DNA from: Candidatus Thorarchaeota archaeon MP8T_1
GTDB lineage: Archaea > Asgardarchaeota > Thorarchaeia > Thorarchaeales > Thorarchaeaceae
DNA length: 64,000 nucleotides
Reading direction: 5' to 3'
NCBI GenBank assembly: GCA_002825465.1
Contig: PJER01000003.1
Coordinates: forward strand, 62,001 to 126,000
Shown: piece after piece, positions 59,395 to 64,000 of the stretch
How the letters are laid out: each line of letters opens with the position of its first letter
Position numbering within the stretch: the first letter of the stretch is position 1
The notes under the pieces: model-generated
The model's input: only the letters and a program-made list of their open reading frames with translations
Told to the model about the DNA's origin: nothing
Databases searched by the model: none
Made by a program: the position numbers and the translations under genes

Positions 59395-61059
59395 TCAGAT
59401 TCCCTCCTCCCATGGTTTCAAGTCATAATCGACATCGGATTGGTCAAGATTTCCAACACAGGAATAGATTCCCTGTGCCAGTTCTTCCTGAGCGAGTTGT
59501 CCACCTCTCATTGATTGGCGGATTCCTTTCCATCGTTCAGAGCGAAAGTCAAGAATGTCAACGAGAAAATCATCACCAGAGAGATTCAATTCATCAGCCA
59601 ATATAGCTGCAGCCTTGTAAGTACAGAAGGTTCCTTGACAAGGACCAGTTCCCAGACGAATCCTGCGTCTCAAATCATTCAAAGTCTGGGGGAATTCTTC
59701 GCGAATAGCGAGTCGAATCTCAGCTTCAATTATAGGTTCACATGTGCAGATAGTAGTCTTCCATTCAGGATGCTCTTTTGTGAGTTCCAGTACTTTGACC
59801 ATCTCAGTTCCTCTTCTAGTGCGCATTCGTTCGAGAGCATGTAGAGATATGTCATATTCCTTTGAGAGTGCAATAATATCAACATCATCCTCATTTCCAG
59901 GAAGGGGTTTTACATGTGTTGTGCATGGAACTACATTTCCGAGTTTCTTTCCTATTAGGTCTGTGACATCTTCAGCCATATGTCTGCAGGTGACAAGTTT
60001 ACCGCCAAGAAAACTGAATAGTCCTTTTACTCCCCCATTTTCTGAATGATCAATAATTTTGTACCCGCGTGTAACCTTTCCTTCTGGGACTTTCCATTCA
60101 GGCACTAGAGGTCTTACACCAGTCATCGTTCGGATAATCCGAGCCTCACGAATGGATGGAATAACAGTCTCCATGCTTTGCAGCAAGTACTCAATTTCAT
60201 CAAAAGATGCTACTAATGTGTCAGGGTCTTCCCAAGTATCAAGAGCTGTAGTACCTAGTAGTGTTGTATTCTCGTGAGGGAAGAGGTAGATCCATCTACC
60301 ATCTACCGCTTTCACCGTTATTCCAATATTCACAATTCGTCTATCAAAGATTACATGAGCTCCCTTGTTAAGACGAATGGGAAGTTTCTCATTGGCAGAT
60401 TTAGCTACCTTATGAGCCCAAGGCCCAGTAGCATTCACCACAACCTGCGCCTTTACACCTTCTGTTGCACCAGACACACGGTCATAAAAAATGACTTCGG
60501 TAATCTCATTGTCATCATTTACTTCAAAGTCTATCACTTCACAGTATGTTCGAATCTCAGCACCATGTTTTCTTGCGTCTAGGGCTTGGAGTAGGCATAA
60601 TCTGAAAGGGTTGATGAAGTACTCCTCATAGTAGACACTTGCTATAATATCGGGATGAAGCATTGGTTCGATTTCTAATGAAGCATCAGGTGTAAGAAAC
60701 ATCATCGGAGGAACATCTCGTTCATCCACATGCTCTGAGTAGGAGTCCATATATGAACTGTCGCTAGCAGCATCACTTAGATCAAGAAGCGGTGCAATAA
60801 TTGGGTTCTTCATTATTATGTGACGTGCAATTTTATTCCAGTAGATTACTTCCTTGGAGCACATAGCCATAATATCAGGTTCATCGCGATACTTCAATCC
60901 AGATGATATCATACCTGCACACGTCCCCACAGTTGCAGAAGCAATGTCATCACGCTCAAGTAGAAGCGTACGGTATCCTCTCATTGCACAATCCCTTGCT
61001 ACTGCAGTTCCTGTACTTCCACCACCAATTACTACTACATCAAATTGAGATGCAACCAT
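59395..61059 (-). CDS. glpA: Anaerobic glycerol-3-phosphate dehydrogenase subunit A (FAD, BFD-like [2Fe-2S])
   Basis: 554 residues from the ATG at 61059, placed by GGAG about 10 nt upstream; longer starts to 61137 add only a polar extension. FAD fold: VVVIGGGSTGTAVARD at the N-terminus, a DAO domain with AQVVVNATGPWAHKVA and LLGTTALDTWEDP. The C-terminal bacterioferritin-associated-ferredoxin-like domain holds cysteines in TTICTCEP and GTGPCQGTFC for a [2Fe-2S] cluster. It oxidises sn-glycerol-3-phosphate to dihydroxyacetone phosphate. First gene of the operon. Confidence 0.93.
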   Translation of the reverse strand: MVASQFDVVVIGGGSTGTAVARDCAMRGYRTLLLERDDIASATVGTCAGMISSGLKYRDEPDIMAMCSKEVIYWNKIARHIIMKNPIIAPLLDLSDAASDSSYMDSYSEHVDERDVPPMMFLTPDASLEIEPMLHPDIIASVYYEEYFINPFRLCLLQALDARKHGAEIRTYCEVIDFEVNDDNEITEVIFYDRVSGATEGVKAQVVVNATGPWAHKVAKSANEKLPIRLNKGAHVIFDRRIVNIGITVKAVDGRWIYLFPHENTTLLGTTALDTWEDPDTLVASFDEIEYLLQSMETVIPSIREARIIRTMTGVRPLVPEWKVPEGKVTRGYKIIDHSENGGVKGLFSFLGGKLVTCRHMAEDVTDLIGKKLGNVVPCTTHVKPLPGNEDDVDIIALSKEYDISLHALERMRTRRGTEMVKVLELTKEHPEWKTTICTCEPIIEAEIRLAIREEFPQTLNDLRRRIRLGTGPCQGTFCTYKAAAILADELNLSGDDFLVDILDFRSERWKGIRQSMRGGQLAQEELAQGIYSCVGNLDQSDVDYDLKPWEEGI

Positions 61060-61224
61060 GGTAACTTCTCTCCAAGTGTCAATCATTACAGATGAATCAT
61101 TGGAAATCTTCGACATGATTTGGAGCGCTGCGTGCAATACAAGGCTTTCGATTCATCAGTATCCGAATAACAACACAGATAGATTAAAAGGAGTCAGAAA
61201 ACCGAAATTGTTAGGTGAATACTA

Positions 61225-61485
61225 ATGACAAATGAGTACGACCTTGGAATTCTTACCGTTGTTGGTCATGATGTCGAAAAATTAACGCAAGCGTTAGGTA
61301 TTCCAGATGATAGATTTGATGATCTTGTACACCTTGCAAGAAGTGCGTGGGAATACGAGAACACAATTAGCGAATCCATCGAGTATCTGGCAAAGAATTC
61401 TAGTGGTTCGGAACTCGTCCTTGCATTGGTATTCTTCGGTAGAATCTGGGAAGATAATCAGAACAATGAAGATGAAGAAGAATAA
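61225..61485 (+). CDS. Small acidic protein, unknown
   Basis: 86 residues, divergent from glpA. Mostly helical, with a strongly acidic C-terminus (Asn-Asn-Glu-Asp-Glu-Glu-Glu) and no cysteine. GATTAAAAGG near 61181-61190 resembles a TATA box 35-45 nt before the ATG. No family recognised. Confidence 0.6.
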   Translation: MTNEYDLGILTVVGHDVEKLTQALGIPDDRFDDLVHLARSAWEYENTISESIEYLAKNSSGSELVLALVFFGRIWEDNQNNEDEEE

Positions 61486-61538
61486 CTCATCATTTGCACT
61501 ATGACCGAAGCAAGAACAGCCTAGTATTTCTAGCTTCG

Positions 61539-62996
61539 TTATGATATAGCTTCTAATATGTTCCCCATTTCTGTTGTCAATAGTTTATTGAAGATCTCAT
61601 ATTGTTTTTTGTAGATTGCAACATTTTCAGGTATTGGAACTCGTCGTTCTTCAATATGGAACATATTCTGAACAGCTTCTTCATAGGTACCATAGACACC
61701 AGACCCAACAGTCCCAAGAATAGCTGCACCGATGACTGTAGAATCTCGTACGACAGGAGTGACAACCGTCTTATTTGCACAATCAGCTTGAATCTGTCGC
61801 CATAAAGGTGAGTTCGAACCTCCACCATCAATCCGTAATTCTGAAAATTCAATATCTAACATTCCTTCCATCAGGTCGATACACATCTTGATTCCATACC
61901 CATTTGCTTCAAGGATTGATCGTGCAACATGGGCTTTAGTATGTTTGAAACCTATGTGGTATATGATTCCAAGATTATATGCCATGAATGGAAATAATAT
62001 TAGACCATCACTTCCTGCAGGAACTTTTGCTGCAGAAGTTTCAATAATCTGGTAAGCATTCTGTTCAGTCTGGGCAGCCATAGCAACCTCAGACTCACAG
62101 TATTGATCCCTATACCATTTGTATGTAAGTCCAGTTCCTGGAATGACACCTTCAAGAATCCACTTTCCAGGAATTGCAGATGGATTACAGAACATTATGT
62201 ACGGTTCCTCAAAGAAATCATCAAGATGAGTGATGACAAAGGTTCCGGTCCCAGTTGTTGCTTTTACTCGACCTTGTTTGATAACACCCATTCCCAAAGC
62301 CGAGCATTGTTGATCCCCACTTCCAAGAATAACAGGTGTACCCCTTCTTAGTGATGTAGCTCTAGCAGCATCGCTACTGATTTCACCAATTGTAGTTCCT
62401 GAATTAGCAATATCAACAAGTTTGTCAATAGGAATTCCAGTAGATTCACAAAGTTCCTCTGACCAAGATAGGGTCTCATGATCGATTGGACCAAATCTTG
62501 CTTCAGCAGGAGAGCTGACCAGAGTTCCACAGAGGCGATTATTGATAAAAGAATCAAGGGGAGCCCATTTGTACACCTTCTTGAAAAGCTCAGGTCGATT
62601 TTCTGCATACCACAATATCTTGTTAACACTCTTTCTAGGACCAATTTGGTCAGCCATTTCTTTACTCTTAGCACTAGATCGATTATCAACCCAAGTTGCA
62701 GTTGGAGCAAGAGGAGTGCCATTCTCGTCAATTGGGGTTATACTATCTCTTGTAGTAGTAACAATCACAGCTGTTATTGCATCGGCTCCATGGGAGCAAC
62801 CTGCAATTGCACGTTGCATGGTATTTGCTGATGTTCTCCAGAATGTATCAGCAAGCTGTTCATGAACCAAGAGTTCCTTTGGTTTCTGAGGGTATTCCTC
62901 ATACGCCTTACTGACTTCCCGACCTTCCTCATCAACGAGAACTGAACGTGTACCTGTAGTGCCAATATCAAACACCGCAAACAATCGCTGACTCAT
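61539..62996 (-). CDS. FGGY-family carbohydrate kinase, probable glycerol or pentulose kinase
   Basis: 485 residues from the ATG at 62996 (GGTGAT 4 nt upstream; upstream Met unlikely). Phosphate-1 motif AVFDIGTTGTRSVLVDEEG, ATTGTGTFV, and phosphate-2 DGGGSNSPLWRQIQAD are typical of FGGY kinases. GSGDQQCSALG is closest to the GDQQ of glycerol kinases, while the C-terminal motif resembles xylulokinases. With glpABC next door, glycerol phosphorylation to sn-glycerol-3-phosphate is the best guess, but xylulose or another polyol cannot be excluded. Confidence 0.85.
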   Translation of the reverse strand: MSQRLFAVFDIGTTGTRSVLVDEEGREVSKAYEEYPQKPKELLVHEQLADTFWRTSANTMQRAIAGCSHGADAITAVIVTTTRDSITPIDENGTPLAPTATWVDNRSSAKSKEMADQIGPRKSVNKILWYAENRPELFKKVYKWAPLDSFINNRLCGTLVSSPAEARFGPIDHETLSWSEELCESTGIPIDKLVDIANSGTTIGEISSDAARATSLRRGTPVILGSGDQQCSALGMGVIKQGRVKATTGTGTFVITHLDDFFEEPYIMFCNPSAIPGKWILEGVIPGTGLTYKWYRDQYCESEVAMAAQTEQNAYQIIETSAAKVPAGSDGLILFPFMAYNLGIIYHIGFKHTKAHVARSILEANGYGIKMCIDLMEGMLDIEFSELRIDGGGSNSPLWRQIQADCANKTVVTPVVRDSTVIGAAILGTVGSGVYGTYEEAVQNMFHIEERRVPIPENVAIYKKQYEIFNKLLTTEMGNILEAIS

Positions 62997-63099
62997 TTCA
63001 ATCACCAATCGCATTAACTGAGGAGATTCACATATACATCGCGCAATATCAATTGTTTGACAGAGAGAGTTATTTACTGTAAATTCTAACACACAATTG

Positions 63100-64000
63100 A
63101 TGTCAGAATATCCTGCTCATATTGAGATATTACCTCAGGTTCATTTGATTAGAGGAGAGAATAATGCCAGATTTCCAGAAGCAAATTCCATTCTTATCGA
63201 TGATGAGGTTCTCACCTTAATTGATGCAGGATCCAGTATGAAGAATACAGAGAGAACTCTTAGAGACCTAGGTTACCAACTCTCAGATATTGAGAGAATT
63301 GTTCTAACCCACTTCCATATTGACCACAAAGGGCATGCTGCGGATATTCAGAAAATTGCTGATTGTGAATTAGTTTGTCATACTCTTGCAGTGCATGGTG
63401 TGGAAACCTTTCAAGGACTTGTAGACTATTACGGGATTTCAGGAAACAAGTACTATAGCTCATGGCGTACATTGCTTGACCTTAGATTTGGTCACGTGGA
63501 GACTGATTACAATGTCACAGGAACCTTTTCTGACCGTGAAACGATTGATTGTGGAAATGTTGATCTAATTCCGATTCATCTACCAGGTCATACTATCGAC
63601 CACACCTGTTTTGGTATAAATGGTTTCGAAACATTCTTTCTTGTAGATATCGACCTCACAAGTTTTGGACCTTGGTATGGCAACAAAGTAAGTGACATCG
63701 AGGAATTCAAGAGATCAGTTGAAAGAGTTATTGAGATGAAACCCAGGGTTGGTATCAGTAGTCATCTCATTAATCCTGTCGAAGAAAACTTGGAACAAAG
63801 ATTGAAGGCTTTCAGAAGTATCTTTGAAAAAAGAGAAGAACGCATCTTAGATAATATTGCGAGAGGATATGATACACTAGATGCGTTAGCAAAAGCACCA
63901 ACCATCTACCCCCGAATTCCAATGGATGCATACTATACCTTTGAGATTTTTATGCTAGAAAAACATCTTGAGCTTTTCAAACAAGATGGTATTATTCGTG
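63100..64000 (+). CDS. MBL-fold metallo-hydrolase, 3' end missing
   Basis: 300 codons from the ATG at 63100 to the window edge with no stop. The metallo-beta-lactamase zinc motif THFHIDHKGH (HxHxDH) is intact, followed by LPGHTIDHTC (third His), FLVDIDLT (bridging Asp) and ISSHL. The last ~80 residues are helical, resembling the C-terminal domain of glyoxalase II-like hydrolases. Divergent from the FGGY kinase. Substrate unknown. Confidence 0.85.
   Translation, partial: MSEYPAHIEILPQVHLIRGENNARFPEANSILIDDEVLTLIDAGSSMKNTERTLRDLGYQLSDIERIVLTHFHIDHKGHAADIQKIADCELVCHTLAVHGVETFQGLVDYYGISGNKYYSSWRTLLDLRFGHVETDYNVTGTFSDRETIDCGNVDLIPIHLPGHTIDHTCFGINGFETFFLVDIDLTSFGPWYGNKVSDIEEFKRSVERVIEMKPRVGISSHLINPVEENLEQRLKAFRSIFEKREERILDNIARGYDTLDALAKAPTIYPRIPMDAYYTFEIFMLEKHLELFKQDGIIR

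Noticed and set aside
63260..63472. 70-codon minus-strand frame at the right edge
   Set aside because: Antisense to the zinc motif of the MBL-fold gene.
1..64000. tRNA, rRNA, CRISPR arrays, insertion sequences, prophage
   Set aside because: No cloverleaf with T-loop consensus, no regularly spaced repeats, no transposase or integrase was found by reading; a dedicated search (tRNAscan, CRISPR finder) would settle it.

Overview
The window reads as chromosomal DNA of an archaeon, most plausibly an Asgard archaeon of the Thorarchaeota type (inference from gene content; no rRNA is present to prove it). Archaeal marks are a cyclic 2,3-diphosphoglycerate synthetase-like protein, a PDCD5 protein, a PAC2 protein, a bifunctional PGI/PMI, TATA-like promoters, and GGAGG/GGTGAT ribosome sites with many TTG starts. 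Eukaryote-like marks are a longin-type protein and a small transcription factor with an E2F-type winged helix. About 73 features are described. I saw no rRNA, tRNA, CRISPR array or insertion sequence.

Layout. 1-3046: a partial ATC-hydrolase-like gene, PGI/PMI and two membrane proteins. 3200-14250: a peptide/oligosaccharide ABC uptake locus. It has two near-duplicate membrane-anchored binding proteins whose domain order is circularly permuted, two duplicate B permeases, a C permease with a large extra ectodomain and, on the other strand, two ATPases. Most minus-strand genes here end in their own hairpin plus T-tract. 14273-18908: a small helical protein, a possible N-formylglutamate-amidohydrolase-like protein and a GCS2 amidoligase fused to about six beta-sandwich domains. 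19262-25107: a DUF92 protein, a winged-helix/PfkB-like putative sugar-sensing regulator divergent from an ECF-S-like transporter, a stomatin/NfeD pair and a CPBP protease. 25302-35685: an unusual island of VWA proteins carrying Cdc48-N-like domains, an amidohydrolase, and an 887-residue protein that looks like a degenerate fusion of both.

35782-38399: a cyclophilin-like protein, the E2F-like factor and, divergent from it, the cDPG synthetase-like gene. 38458-53025: mixed housekeeping genes, including a PaaK-like adenylating enzyme, MazG-like, EMAP-type OB-fold, longin-winged helix, PAC2, TatD, PDCD5, RNA m5C methyltransferase, aldehyde dehydrogenase and GNAT genes, plus a small membrane gene interrupted by an in-frame TAG. 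53080-61059: a compact operon glpA-glpB-glpC-glcD-like-Fe-S(CCG)-radical SAM for glycerol-3-phosphate and 2-hydroxyacid oxidation. 61225-64000: a small acidic protein, an FGGY kinase (probably feeding the glycerol pathway) and a truncated MBL-fold hydrolase.

Two genes appear to use non-standard starts (AUU and CUG) placed by strong Shine-Dalgarno sequences and by family N-termini. Many convergent gene pairs share or nearly share their stop codons, so the genome is tightly packed.
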